Numbered from the stretch's first letter, positions 1 through 8,966 are shown. The stretch is DNA of 64,000 nt from Akkermansia muciniphila (GCA_945861535.1 CAMAUZ010000014.1:46673-110672), one strand, 5' to 3'. Program-made: numbers and translations. Notes: a model not told the origin generated them from the sequence alone.

Positions 1-2949
1 GACGATGCGGCGCGCCGGGGCGGCGGGGATGCCGTCGGGGGTTACCGCGGGCGTGGCGGTGGCGGTGGCGGGGGCATCGCCCGTGCCGGCGGGCTTGCTG
101 GTGGCGCGACTGTTTTTGGCGAAGAGGCGTTGATACCACGCGCGCGGTTTGGTGCCGTCCACGGGCAGTTCGTCGGCGGGCTTGGGCGGGGCGACCGTGG
201 CGGAAGGGACGGGGACGACATTGACCGGCTCGGGCACCGGATTCGGATTGGCTTTTACTTCCTCGGTTTTCGCCTGGGTCAGTTTCAGCAGCGACGATTC
301 CAGCGGTGCGGGGATGATTTCCTTGCCCTTGGGCGAATTCGACGGCGGCGCGGGACGGGGTTCGGCGGAGATGCCGACGCGGCGGGGTTCCGGCGGGTTG
401 GGGAGCGAAGGCGGGGGCGTGGCGGGGAGCCGCGGCGTCGTGACTACGGCCGGGGCAGCCACCGGCAGCGGGGTGGGCGGTTGGGCGCGCGCGATTTCCG
501 GCGCGGGTTTGAGCACGACGGTTTCGAGGGCCGGCTCGGGGTTGATCGACGGCGGCGCGGTCTGCGGCGTGGTGGTCGGGGGCGGCGTGGTCGGCGGGAA
601 CTCGGGGATTTTCACCTCCGGCGCTTTGATTACGAGCGGCGTGGTGACGGACGGAAGGTCAACCTTGGGCGGCGTCGGCAGGGGACGCGTTTCGAGTTTC
701 GCCAGCACCTGCGGGGATTCGGCATTCGACGGGCGCAGCGTGGGAATCGACGACAGTGGCTTGATTCCGGGGAACGGACCCGCGTCGGGGATGACGGGGG
801 CGGCTACGGTGATGGGCGTCGGCGTGGTGGTGAGCGGGGTCGTTTCGGGGAGCTTTACTTCGGGCAGTTTGGTCTCCGGAAGCTTGACGACGATGGGCGC
901 GGGCGCGGGAGTCGCGGGTGCGGGCGCGGGTTGGATCGAGACGACGGGCACCGGGGCGGGAACGGGAGTGGGTTCAACAACCGCGATCACCGGCTTCGGG
1001 GCCGGCGGCGGAACCTCGGCGACGGGCTTGGGCAAAACTGCTTCGGTCGGCGGCGCAATCGTCGGCGGCACGGCGAGCGGGCGCGATGCGATTTCGGGCA
1101 GCTTGGTCTCGGGCAATTTCACCGCCGGAAGCTTCGTCTCGGGCAATTTCACTTCCGGCAGTTTCGGTTCGGACAGCTTCGCGATCACGATGGGCGTGGT
1201 CGGTGCCTCGACTTTTGGCGGCGCGGGGACGGGCGTGGGCGGCACGGTCGCGATGACCGCTGGTGGTTCGACTTTCACCGGTGACGGAACGGGGATCAGC
1301 GTCGCCGGCTTCAAATCAGGAACGGTGGCTGGCGCCGGAGCGGGTGCTGGTGCGGGAGCGGGCGGCACGGCCGCGATGACTGCTGGCGGTTCGACTTTCA
1401 CCGGTGACGGAACGGGGATCAGCGCCGCTGGCTTCAAATCAGGAACGGTGGCTGGCGCCGGAGCGGGAGCGGGAGGCGCGAACACCAACGGCGTCGGCGT
1501 CGGCGGCTTGATCCGCGGGGTCGCGACGACGACGGGCGGCGCGGCTGGTTCCGGCTTGGTGGGGGTGAGGGACGGATCTTCGGGTGTCGGCTTGATGACG
1601 GGCGGCAACGAGGGCGCGATGACGAGGGGCGGCGTGGCCGGTTTGACGGGCGCCTCGGGCACGGCCACGACGGTGGGTGCGGGCACCGACACGACGGGCA
1701 CAACTGGCGCGGGGGGGGCGACTTTCGGCGTCTCGGGTGTGGAGGGTGCGGGCGGCGGAGTGACCGGACGCGTCACCACATTCAGCGGCGTGATCTGGAC
1801 GGTCTGAACAGAGAAGGATGGCTTGGGAACCGCGGGCGCCGGCTCGATGGCCGGGCTGGGGATGGTGGGTGTGACGACCGCGACAGACGGCGTCGGCGGC
1901 GCTGTCACCGACGGTGTCGGAGGCGTGGGCGCAACCGGTCGTTCGATCAGCTTCAACGGCGCGGCGGGCACCGTCGGGACGGCGACGACCGCTGTCGGGG
2001 TGACGGGCTTGGCGGGGTCGTCGGGTGCTTTCACCGTCGGGACCGGGATCACAGCCGGAGCTGGGAGAACCGGCGGTTCGACCTTCACCACGGGCACGAC
2101 CGGCTTTACGTCCTCCACTTTGGCGATCACCGCCGGGGCTTCGACTTTGGGTGTCGCGGGCGTGGTCAGCTCGGTTGGCGGCGCGGGCGGACGCGTCACC
2201 ACATTCAGCGGCGTGATCTGCACGGTCTGGATCGAGAAGCTGGGCTTGGGCGCGGCGGGTGGTGCTGCTGGAGCGGGTGTCGGCACGATGGGCTTCACCT
2301 CCGCAACCGTCGGCGTCGGCACGGGCGTCGGCGTCGGCACGGACGGCGCGGGTTCGGGAGCCGGCGTCGGGGGCACGGCGGGCGCAGAGGCGATGACGAG
2401 CGGCTTCGGCACCGCGGGCACGACGACCACGACCGGCGCGGGCGTTGCCGGCGGTGGCGGCGCAGTTTCTTCGACCGATTTGCTCAAGAGGCTGCTCGCC
2501 ACGAACACCGCCGCGGTGGCCGGCGCTTCGATCTCCATCCAGTCGCCCACGGTGCGGAGGTCCTTGATGACGTCGCCCTTTTTCAGTCGCGCCAGAATGC
2601 TGAAATGCTCACCCGGCCCGGAGCGAACATTGAGATTCTTGGGAACAATCGCCTTGGTGGCCGGGTCCACGAACCCCGCGCGAATCCACACCGGCGTGTT
2701 CGCGGGAATCTGGATGCGCGCCCATTTCGTGGTGCCGCCGGACTTGGCGTCGTCCACCGAAAGCTCCTCGAGAATCTTGACCGTCTCGCCCTTTTTCAAC
2801 TGGACGACCACCTCGCTGGCGAGGGTCGCCTGACCGCGGGCGTTGACGCGGTTGCCCTTGACCACCGCCAGTTCCTCCGCGACGCCGGAAGCACTGAGCA
2901 GACCGCCGGTAATGGCCGTAACGAAGCTGAGCCGCTGCATGGAGTTCAT
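1..2949 (-). CDS. Exported protein with two bacterial SH3 domains and a very long Pro/Val/Ala-rich tail (partial)
   Basis: The reading frame is open from an ATG at 2949 (second Met at 2940) for 983 codons and leaves the window without a stop. Residues 1-26 look like a signal peptide ending near SGVAEEL. Two SH3 type-3-like domains follow at about 28-85 and 95-145; the second has LNVRSGPGEHFSIL. From about residue 155 the protein is almost only Pro, Val, Ala, Thr and Lys, with internal duplications: PSF-S-x-QTVQITPLNVVTRP near 236 and 377, LIPVPSPVKVEPPAV near 506 and 546, and KLPE-x-KLPE runs near 600 and 690. It is probably a periplasm-spanning or wall-associated protein with SH3 domains that bind peptidoglycan or peptide. 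Function unknown. The N-terminal assignment is firm; the tail could be misjudged only if it holds an unseen frameshift. Confidence 0.75.
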   Translation of the reverse strand, partial: MNSMQRLSFVTAITGGLLSASGVAEELAVVKGNRVNARGQATLASEVVVQLKKGETVKILEELSVDDAKSGGTTKWARIQIPANTPVWIRAGFVDPATKAIVPKNLNVRSGPGEHFSILARLKKGDVIKDLRTVGDWMEIEAPATAAVFVASSLLSKSVEETAPPPPATPAPVVVVVPAVPKPLVIASAPAVPPTPAPEPAPSVPTPTPVPTPTVAEVKPIVPTPAPAAPPAAPKPSFSIQTVQITPLNVVTRPPAPPTELTTPATPKVEAPAVIAKVEDVKPVVPVVKVEPPVLPAPAVIPVPTVKAPDDPAKPVTPTAVVAVPTVPAAPLKLIERPVAPTPPTPSVTAPPTPSVAVVTPTIPSPAIEPAPAVPKPSFSVQTVQITPLNVVTRPVTPPPAPSTPETPKVAPPAPVVPVVSVPAPTVVAVPEAPVKPATPPLVIAPSLPPVIKPTPEDPSLTPTKPEPAAPPVVVATPRIKPPTPTPLVFAPPAPAPAPATVPDLKPAALIPVPSPVKVEPPAVIAAVPPAPAPAPAPAPATVPDLKPATLIPVPSPVKVEPPAVIATVPPTPVPAPPKVEAPTTPIVIAKLSEPKLPEVKLPETKLPAVKLPETKLPEIASRPLAVPPTIAPPTEAVLPKPVAEVPPPAPKPVIAVVEPTPVPAPVPVVSIQPAPAPATPAPAPIVVKLPETKLPEVKLPETTPLTTTPTPITVAAPVIPDAGPFPGIKPLSSIPTLRPSNAESPQVLAKLETRPLPTPPKVDLPSVTTPLVIKAPEVKIPEFPPTTPPPTTTPQTAPPSINPEPALETVVLKPAPEIARAQPPTPLPVAAPAVVTTPRLPATPPPSLPNPPEPRRVGISAEPRPAPPSNSPKGKEIIPAPLESSLLKLTQAKTEEVKANPNPVPEPVNVVPVPSATVAPPKPADELPVDGTKPRAWYQRLFAKNSRATSKPAGTGDAPATATATPAVTPDGIPAAPARRIV

Positions 2950-3252
2950 AGCAAGTAGGGTACTGATTCGCGTTTAGTCCTGTCAAACAATCGCCGGGTT
3001 CGCGCGGCGTCGGATCAGTCGCGGCGTCGTCGGCCTCCGGACTGGTTCCGTCACCTCGGTCATCCCGGGCTGAAATTCCCGCGCGCAGCGTGATCGTACT
3101 CGCCGTGCGCGCGCTGCCGCAGGGGGACGCCAACGCGCGTTGGCACGCATCTCCGCCCGCAAAATTGCACCCCACCGCAAAACCTCCGGCCCGCCGAAGC
3201 CCTCCGTCCGGTGCTCGAACTTAGTGAGCGTCCCCGCGTGGGACGCCCCGCC
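2950..3252. other. Intergenic region, upstream of the SH3 protein
   Basis: About 300 bases upstream of the SH3-protein gene and downstream of the small basic protein gene. It should hold the promoter of the SH3-protein gene. I see no convincing gene, and the short open frames on both strands are arginine-rich shadows. Confidence 0.4.
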
Positions 3253-3408
3253 TTACGCCTCCGGCTTGGTCTTGCGCAGGCTGATCACGCGGTCGCCTTC
3301 CTTCCATTGCCCGCGGCGTTTCAGCACGGCGACGCGTTCAAACCGCTTCAGGACATTACGTTTGGCGGCCAGGCTGCTGGTTCCGCGGAGGCTGCTGTGT
3401 TGCGACAT
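3253..3408 (-). CDS. Small basic protein of the Chlamydiae/Verrucomicrobia family (51 aa)
   Basis: A 51-residue protein starting at the ATG at 3408 (MSQHSSLRGTSS) and ending KTKPEA. The conserved core AAKRNVLKRFERV...KRRGQW-KEGDRV matches what I know of the 'small basic protein' family (TIGR04137) shared by Verrucomicrobia and Chlamydiae, whose role is not established. The same frame is open upstream to 3675, but that upstream part has no family resemblance, so I chose the short start, which gives a family-typical length. There is no clear Shine-Dalgarno sequence before the ATG. The high Lys/Arg content suggests RNA or ribosome binding, but this is inference. Confidence 0.85.
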   Translation of the reverse strand: MSQHSSLRGTSSLAAKRNVLKRFERVAVLKRRGQWKEGDRVISLRKTKPEA

Positions 3409-3734
3409 AAAATTGAGATTGATTGCTGACCCGCCCGTCCCGGCTCGCCGAAACGGACGCGTCTTGTAGCACGCGCCCCACCGAATGCAAAAGGGAATTC
3501 GTCCGGTGACAAAGGTCGTGCGACGTTTGCGCCGCTTCACCGTGCGCAGAGCCACCTGCCTTCGCACTCGCACGAATGTCCCCCGTGCCAACGGCACAGC
3601 TCTTCCTCCTTTGCCCGTTTTCGCCAACGGGCACCCAGTCAGGACCTCGGTATGCGGGTCGTAAACCGCGGCCAATTATCGCCCCCATCGTAAAACGGTC
3701 TGGACTATTTTACGACCCACCGAACAATGGTCCG
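3409..3734. promoter_or_regulatory. Divergent intergenic region with a TCGTAAAA inverted repeat
   Basis: This gap separates the small basic protein gene (-) from the ATPase gene (+). A perfect 8-bp inverted repeat, TCGTAAAA at 3688-3695 and TTTTACGA at 3708-3715 with a 12-base spacer, ends 20 bases before the ATPase ATG. A further GTCGTAAA lies just upstream near 3658. Position and symmetry fit an operator. No regulator is known. Confidence 0.4.
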
Positions 3735-4934
3735 ATGAGCGAACGCCTCCGCCTTTACTCCGCCGTCCTGCAGGATCACCTCCTGAAAAACCGGCAGATG
3801 GCCCTGATCGCCGGGCCACGCCAAGTCGGCAAGACCACGGTCTGCCGCTCCCTCAGTGACGCCTATCTCAACTGGGACAACGCCGATGACCGGCGCTCGC
3901 TGCTGCGTGGTCCCGCGTCGCTGGCCGGGCTGCTGCAATTGGACCGCCTGCGCGCCCGGCCACCCGTCGCCGTCCTCGATGAATTGCACAAATACCCCAA
4001 GTGGAAAGGCCTGCTCAAAGGCTTCTTCGACACCCACGGCGACCGGGTGCGGTTGCTCGTGACGGGCAGTTCGCGGCTGGATGTTTTTCGCCGGGGCGGC
4101 GACAGCCTGATGGGGCGTTACCTGCTTTACCGTATGCACCCCTGGAGCGTGGGCGAATGTCTGCGGACTGACCTGCCCGCGCGGGAGATTCAGCCGCCGC
4201 GCGAGGTGGCCGTCGCTGACTGGGATGCGCTCTGGGAACATGGCGGATTCCCCGAGCCGTTTCTGCGGCGGGACAGCCGCTTCACGCGCCGCTGGCGTTC
4301 CCTGCGGCAGGAGCAGCTCTCGCGGGAGGACCTCCGCGAGGTCGCGCACATCACCGATCTCGGCACCATGGAAACCCTGATGCAACTGCTCGCCGAGCGC
4401 AGCGCGCAGCCGTTGGTCTATTCCAACCTGGCGCAGGAAATCCAGGTGGCGGTGGACACCACCAAGCGGTGGATCGACCTGCTGGGTCGGATGCACTACG
4501 GATTTATGGTCCGCCCCTGGTTCAAGAACGTCGCCAAGGCTCTGCGCAAAGAACCCAAGTGGTTTCTCCGCGACTGGAGCGGTCTGGCGGACGACGGCGC
4601 GCGGGCCGAAACCTTCGTCGCCTGCCACCTGCTCAAGGCGGTCGAAGGCTGGACCGACCTCGGGTTGGGCGACTTCGAGTTGCGGTACCTGCGCGACAAA
4701 CAAAAACGCGAGGTGGACTTCCTGATCGTTCGCGACCGTCAGCCGTGGTTTTTGGTGGAGGTCAAACTCACCGACGCGGGCCTCTCCCCGTCGCTCGCCC
4801 ATTTCCAGTCCCAGACCAAGGCCGTCCACGCCTTTCAGATCGTGCTGAACCTGCCCTACGAGCCGGCCGATTGTTTCAAGGTGAATCACCCCGTCGTCGT
4901 TCCCGCCAAGACTTTCCTCAGCCAGCTCTTGTAA
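3735..4934 (+). CDS. AAA+ ATPase with C-terminal DUF4143 (AAA_14/DUF4143 family)
   Basis: 399 residues from the ATG at 3735 (MSERLRLYS); the frame is open 53 codons further upstream but without homology. Walker A is GPRQVGKTT near residues 24-32 and Walker B is VAVLDEL near 77-83. The C-terminal third has the REVDFLIV...FLVEVK pattern (acidic residue, then E-x-K) seen in DUF4143 proteins, which resembles a PD-(D/E)XK nuclease core. Proteins of this family are common, usually single-gene, and of unproven function. It stands alone here behind a possible operator. Family assignment is strong; substrate and role are unknown. Confidence 0.88.
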   Translation: MSERLRLYSAVLQDHLLKNRQMALIAGPRQVGKTTVCRSLSDAYLNWDNADDRRSLLRGPASLAGLLQLDRLRARPPVAVLDELHKYPKWKGLLKGFFDTHGDRVRLLVTGSSRLDVFRRGGDSLMGRYLLYRMHPWSVGECLRTDLPAREIQPPREVAVADWDALWEHGGFPEPFLRRDSRFTRRWRSLRQEQLSREDLREVAHITDLGTMETLMQLLAERSAQPLVYSNLAQEIQVAVDTTKRWIDLLGRMHYGFMVRPWFKNVAKALRKEPKWFLRDWSGLADDGARAETFVACHLLKAVEGWTDLGLGDFELRYLRDKQKREVDFLIVRDRQPWFLVEVKLTDAGLSPSLAHFQSQTKAVHAFQIVLNLPYEPADCFKVNHPVVVPAKTFLSQLL

Positions 4935-5067
4935 ACCCGAACTCCGCAACGGCCCTTGCGGACTCGGCCACGAGCGCGGCCTTCGGGCTGAAGCAGCGCG
5001 CGCCCGAAACGTTTTGAAGCGCCCAGTTCCAGCCGCGGATCGCCGCGGCGTGAACGCCGCGCCCCCC

Positions 5068-6525
5068 TCACGCCGAGTAATCCAGATAAACCGTCTTGAC
5101 CCGCGTGTAGAAATCCACCGCTCCGACGCCCTGTTCCTTGAACGAATCCGTGCTCGATTTTTTCACGCCGCCGAACGGTGCCTGCAACGCCAGCCCGGTC
5201 GAAATCTGGTTGATCTTCACCACGCCCGCCTCGATGCGCTCGGAGTACACCATCGCCTTTTTCAGGTCGCGCGTGACAATCGAGGCCGACAGGCCGACAT
5301 CGACGCCATTGGCCACGGCCAGGGCTTCCTCGAAATTCTCGACCGCGAGCACCGCCACCACCGGGCCGAAGACTTCCTCGCGCGCGATGCGCATCGCGGG
5401 CTTCACGTCCGCGAGAATCGCCGGCTGCATGAACCAGCCGTGCGCCAGCGCGCCCTCGGTCAAACGCGCGCCGCCCCACACCAGCCGCGCGCCTTCCTTC
5501 AACGCGATGTCGATGTAATTCAGGTTGCCCTCGAGTTCCTGCTGGTTCACCGCCGGCCCCATCGTCACGCCGTCGTGCAGGCCGTTGCCCACCTTGATGG
5601 CCTGCGCGCGCGCGACGAGTTTTTCGAGAAACGGTTCGAGCACGCTCTTCTCCACAATGACGCGGCTGGTCGCCGTGCAAGCCTGTCCGGTCAGGCCGAA
5701 GCCCGCCGTCACCACGAGCCGCGCGGCGAGATCGAGGTCCGCGTCCGCGAGCACGATAGTCGGATTCTTCCCGCCCATCTCCATCTGCGCGCGCGCCATG
5801 CGCTGGGCGAGCTGCTGGTAAACCTGATTGCCGACCGTGTGCGAACCCGTGAAGGAAAGCGCCGCCACCGCGGGATTCGTCGCCAGCTCGCCGCCGACCG
5901 CGCGGCCCTCGCCGATGACGACGTTGAGCACGCCCTTCGGCAGGCCCGCTTCATCGAGCGCGCGCGCGAGTTCGAGCGACAGCGCGGGCGCCTGCGACGC
6001 GGGCTTGAGGATGACCGCATTGCCCGACACGAGCGCGGGCGCAAGTTTCCATGCCGGGATGGCCACGGGAAAATTCCACGGCGTGATCAACGCCACCACG
6101 CCGAGCGGTTGGCGCACCGTGTAGAGCAAGTTGCCGGGAAGATCATGCGGAATGGTCTGCCCGCCGTGGGTGTAACTCAGCCCGCCGAAGAAACGGAAAA
6201 TATCCGCCGCGCGCTGCACCTCGCCCGTGGCCTCGGCCAGCGTCTTGCCTTCCTCGCGCGTGAGCAGTTGCGCCAACTCGGCCTTGCGCGTTTCGAGAAT
6301 CTGCGAAGCCTTGCTCAACACGCGACCCCGCGCGACCGGCGTCGCCGCGGCCCAAGCGGGCGCGGCCTTTTTCGCGGCGGCGATGGCGGCCTGCGCGTCC
6401 TCCGCACCGCTCAGCGGATACGACCCGACGGCCTCGCGCGAGTCGGCGGGATTTGAGGTGAGATACGTTTTGCCGGAACGGGCGGCTACCCATTCGCCGC
6501 CGATGAAGTTGGAATAAGCTTTCAT
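5068..6525 (-). CDS. NAD(P)-dependent aldehyde dehydrogenase, ketoglutarate-semialdehyde type
   Basis: 485 residues from the ATG at 6525 (MKAYSNFIGGEWV). It has the ALDH fold landmarks in order: ITPWNFP near 155 (cofactor pocket), FTGS near 220, the general base Glu in EMGGKNP near 248, and the nucleophile Cys in GQACTATSR near 282. The region GNLLYTVRQPLGVV and the overall pattern resemble alpha-ketoglutaric semialdehyde dehydrogenases (sugar-acid catabolism, YcbD-like), but substrate cannot be fixed from sequence. Length is normal. It lies 66 bases downstream of the pterin dehydratase gene on the same strand, so co-transcription is likely. Confidence 0.9.
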   Translation of the reverse strand: MKAYSNFIGGEWVAARSGKTYLTSNPADSREAVGSYPLSGAEDAQAAIAAAKKAAPAWAAATPVARGRVLSKASQILETRKAELAQLLTREEGKTLAEATGEVQRAADIFRFFGGLSYTHGGQTIPHDLPGNLLYTVRQPLGVVALITPWNFPVAIPAWKLAPALVSGNAVILKPASQAPALSLELARALDEAGLPKGVLNVVIGEGRAVGGELATNPAVAALSFTGSHTVGNQVYQQLAQRMARAQMEMGGKNPTIVLADADLDLAARLVVTAGFGLTGQACTATSRVIVEKSVLEPFLEKLVARAQAIKVGNGLHDGVTMGPAVNQQELEGNLNYIDIALKEGARLVWGGARLTEGALAHGWFMQPAILADVKPAMRIAREEVFGPVVAVLAVENFEEALAVANGVDVGLSASIVTRDLKKAMVYSERIEAGVVKINQISTGLALQAPFGGVKKSSTDSFKEQGVGAVDFYTRVKTVYLDYSA

Positions 6526-6591
6526 GTGTGTTTGGTAAAAGTGGGGAGGAACGAACCGCAACCGCGCGACTCAATCGGAGAATCGTGGCGG

Positions 6592-6870
6592 TCAGACCAA
6601 GCCGTCGAACCGCGCGGCCAGCGCAAAATCTTTCTCGGTCAGCCCGCCGGCGTCGTGCGTGGAGAGCGCCAGGGTCACCTTGTTCCAGCGGATGTCGATG
6701 TCGGGATGATGATTCGCCTTCTCCGCCAGTTTCGCCACCGCATTCACGAACTTGATCGCCGCCGGAAAATTTTCGAAGACGAACGTGCGGCCGATGACCG
6801 CGCCCTTGCGCGTCCACGCCGGCACCTGCGGCAACGCGGCTTTGATTTGTGCGGGAGTGAGCTTTGTCAT
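6592..6870 (-). CDS. 4a-hydroxytetrahydrobiopterin (pterin-4a-carbinolamine) dehydratase
   Basis: 92 residues from the ATG at 6870 (MTKLTPAQIKAAL). The family signature is complete: ANHHPDIDI-x-W-x-KV, then THDAGGLTEKDFALA, including the His-His-Pro and Thr-His pairs that dehydrate 4a-hydroxytetrahydropterin. The enzyme normally regenerates the pterin cofactor of aromatic amino-acid hydroxylases; no hydroxylase is seen in this window. The open frame continues upstream to 7071 through a palindromic repeat, which is not protein. Likely the first gene of a two-gene unit with the aldehyde dehydrogenase. Confidence 0.93.
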   Translation of the reverse strand: MTKLTPAQIKAALPQVPAWTRKGAVIGRTFVFENFPAAIKFVNAVAKLAEKANHHPDIDIRWNKVTLALSTHDAGGLTEKDFALAARFDGLV

Positions 6871-6931
6871 GCGCGGATAGATGGCACGCCCGCACGGAAG
6901 GGTCACGCGGAAAAACCCGGCGGCGGTTGGG

Positions 6932-7148
6932 AGGGCACGTCTGTCCGACCCAGAGAACATCTCAGCGCGCCGGTGTGGAGCCGGCATCCTTGCCTGCCGG
7001 TTCACGGGGTATCCCTGCTCCATGTGCCCGGTTCCGCCATGCCCCGCGTCCGGCTGGGGAATGGGCGGCACGGATGCCGCCCGAACCGGCAGGCCGGAAG
7101 CCTGCCCTCCATCGGCGGCGCGCTGGGACCTATCAGGACCGACACGCC
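6932..7148. repeat. Nested palindromic element (families A outside, B inside)
   Basis: The outer arms are imperfect copies of the GGGCGCGTCTGTCC...CAGCGCGCC module (left 6932-6971, right 7117-7147). Inside lie arms of a second family (GGCATCCTTGCCTGCCGGTTC near 6983-7003 and GAACCGGCAGG...CCTGCC at 7083-7108). The same modules occur alone at 18217-18304 (family A) and at 23238-23375 and 44449-44582 (family B). No open frame here is credible. Confidence 0.75.
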
Positions 7149-7236
7149 TTGCCAGGCAGGGTTTTGCCCATCCGAGTGGCCGGGCAGTTACCGGTTTCTT
7201 CCTTGTCCGAAAACGCGGTCACCCTAGGATTCGGGC

Positions 7237-7437
7237 ATGAGCACCGTGATTGAAATCGAGAGCGCTGTTCAAAAGCTCTCGCCAAATGATCTGACCGCTT
7301 TTCGCGACTGGTTTCTCACGTTCGATGCCGCCCAATGGGACCAGCAATTTGAGCAGGATGTCGCCGCCGGCCGCTTGGACGTTTTGGCGGACGAAGCGAT
7401 CCGCGACCTGCGGGCGGGACGTTGCAAGGATTTGTGA
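7237..7437 (+). CDS. Antitoxin of a type II toxin-antitoxin pair
   Basis: 66 residues from the ATG at 7237 (MSTVIEIESAVQKLSPND), with the charged helical pattern and small size of antitoxins paired with RelE/ParE-type toxins; the segment AFRDWFLTFDAAQWDQQ is typical of that group. Its stop overlaps the probable GTG start of the toxin gene. I recognise it mainly by its partner and its shape rather than by a named DNA-binding fold. Confidence 0.75.
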   Translation: MSTVIEIESAVQKLSPNDLTAFRDWFLTFDAAQWDQQFEQDVAAGRLDVLADEAIRDLRAGRCKDL

Positions 7438-7697
7438 GGCACCGCGCCAACCCGAAGTTCTGGAAGTTCTATGAGCAGCTCCCAGCCGAGATTCAGGAGC
7501 TTGCCGACCAGAATTTTGCAGTCCTCAAACGCGATCCGCGGCATCCGTCGCTGCACTTCAAAAAGGTTGGGCGGATGTGGTCGGTCCGCGTGGGCATTCA
7601 CTATCGAGCCGCTGCGGTGGAAGACGGGGCCGATCTGGTGTGGTTCTGGATCGGGCATCACAGCGAATACGACCGGCTCATCGGCCGGTTCCGGTAG
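7434..7697 (+). CDS. RelE/ParE-family toxin
   Basis: About 87 residues if started at the GTG at 7434, which overlaps the antitoxin stop (GTGA); a TTG at 7422 would add four. The protein (FWKFYEQLPAEIQELAD...HFKKVG-RMWSVRVG-IHYRA) has the RelE/ParE pattern: an N-terminal helical hairpin, then basic strands, and a C-terminal WIGHHSEYDRLI. Such toxins cleave ribosome-bound mRNA or poison gyrase; which applies here cannot be told. Translational coupling with the antitoxin is typical. Confidence 0.8.
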   Translation: MRHRANPKFWKFYEQLPAEIQELADQNFAVLKRDPRHPSLHFKKVGRMWSVRVGIHYRAAAVEDGADLVWFWIGHHSEYDRLIGRFR

Positions 7698-7913
7698 TTC
7701 GGATCGCCCAGGGTCGCGGATCGTAGGAGGGGTCTCGTGCGAACGGTGGATGGCGGCGCGTTGAAATGGGCCGCGTCGAGGCGTCCCCACCCCCGCAGGG
7801 AAGGGCGCGGCCTCCTCACCGCGCCACCCACCCCGGTGACCATCAAATGTCCAAGCGGCGCGCTGAGGACAGACGCGCCCTACCCATCTTCGGCGCGGAT
7901 CAACCGTTCCCGC
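7698..7913. repeat. Gap with a lone half-copy of palindrome family A
   Basis: Positions 7855-7886 (GCGGCGCGCTGAGGACAGAC then GCGCCCTACCCA) match the right arm of the family A element at 18271-18304, with one change. I see no matching left arm in the gap. It looks like a decayed or partly deleted element. Confidence 0.55.
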
Positions 7914-8966
7914 TCACCCTCGTGGCAGCGGCTCCGCGAGCCGCCGCCATGCGGTGTCGCAGGGATAACGCAGCACGGTCTTCACGATGATTCCACGCAC
8001 TTCGGCACGGGTGATCTTGATGCGCGCGGCCGGATCGAGCACGCGGCTGGTGCGCAGGCGGCGGAGGGTTTGGAGGCCAATTAACACGGGCCACGCGCAC
8101 GCAAGGCGCAGGCGGATTTGCCCGCGTGGCAACGTGTTCGTGTATTCCCAGCCCGCGGCCAGATGCTGTTCTGCGCGGTCCAGCCAGCGGTCATACACCG
8201 GGCGCAGGCGCGGTTCGTGGGCGGGATCGAGCAGGTCGGCGGGCGTGAGTCCGCAGGACGCAAGTTCAGGTGCGGGCAGGTAGCAGCGGCCGGTGCGCAA
8301 ATCCTTCGGCAGATCACGGAGAATGTTCACGAGCTGCAGGCCCTTGCCGAAGCGGATGCCATTGGCCAGCAACTGCGCCTCGTCCAGCCGCACGTCGGGG
8401 AAAAGATGCGCGCGGCACATCTGGGTCCAGAACTCGCCCACGCAGCCCGCGACGCGATAGGCGTAGTCGTCGAGGTCGGCCGCGGTCGGCAGCGCGCTGA
8501 TCGCGCGTTCGCCCGCGCGGGCAAAGCGACGCAGGTCCAGCTCCTGTCCGCCCGTGATCGTGTCAAGCACGTCGTTGATGCGCTGGCGATCGGCGGCATC
8601 GCAGGCGGCCAGCACGGTGAGGGCTTCCTCGACGCGCAGCAGTAGCACGCGTTCTGCGACGGCTGCGGTGCTGGCCGGGCTTTTGTCGTGGGGAGCGGCG
8701 GGTTCTGCAAAACGCCGGAAATCCACGGGCGTGGAAGTTTTTCCGAGGATGCGTTCGCGCAGCGCCGCCAGCGCCGCGAGCCGTTCGTTGACGGGAACAA
8801 GCTCCGTGTCCGCAATCGTGTCCGTCGTGCGCGCGAGCAGATAGGCCAGGCCGATCTGCGAACGGATGGCTGCCGGCAGCACCCGCAGCGTGAGATAAAA
8901 GGACCGCGACACGTCGCGCAAAAGCGACGTGAGCAGATCGTTGGAAACTCGGGGGGCGCCGGCCAC
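7914..8966 (-). CDS. Squalene/phytoene synthase family protein
   Basis: 350 residues, apparently from a GTG at 8966. The head-to-head prenyl synthase landmarks are present: VSRSFYLTLR near 19-28, the first Asp-rich motif DTIAD near 49-53, YRVAGCVGEFW near 168-178, and a second Asp motif NILRDLPKD near 213-221. These bind the diphosphates of two farnesyl or geranylgeranyl diphosphates through magnesium. The pattern favours a squalene-type synthase feeding hopanoid or sterol-like lipids, but phytoene-type use is not excluded. No other terpenoid gene lies nearby. Confidence 0.88.
   Translation of the reverse strand: MAGAPRVSNDLLTSLLRDVSRSFYLTLRVLPAAIRSQIGLAYLLARTTDTIADTELVPVNERLAALAALRERILGKTSTPVDFRRFAEPAAPHDKSPASTAAVAERVLLLRVEEALTVLAACDAADRQRINDVLDTITGGQELDLRRFARAGERAISALPTAADLDDYAYRVAGCVGEFWTQMCRAHLFPDVRLDEAQLLANGIRFGKGLQLVNILRDLPKDLRTGRCYLPAPELASCGLTPADLLDPAHEPRLRPVYDRWLDRAEQHLAAGWEYTNTLPRGQIRLRLACAWPVLIGLQTLRRLRTSRVLDPAARIKITRAEVRGIIVKTVLRYPCDTAWRRLAEPLPRG

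Noticed and set aside
149..2833. Two long Gly/Ser/Thr-rich open frames on the plus strand (552 and 336 codons)
   Set aside because: They are antisense to the SH3/Pro-Val-Ala gene. Codons for Pro, Val and Ala read backwards give Gly, Asp/His and Gly/Arg/Ser-type frames without stops, and they have no start context or family.
3705..4949. A 414-codon minus-strand frame opposite the DUF4143 ATPase
   Set aside because: The plus-strand product has intact Walker motifs and the nuclease-like end; the reverse product resembles nothing.
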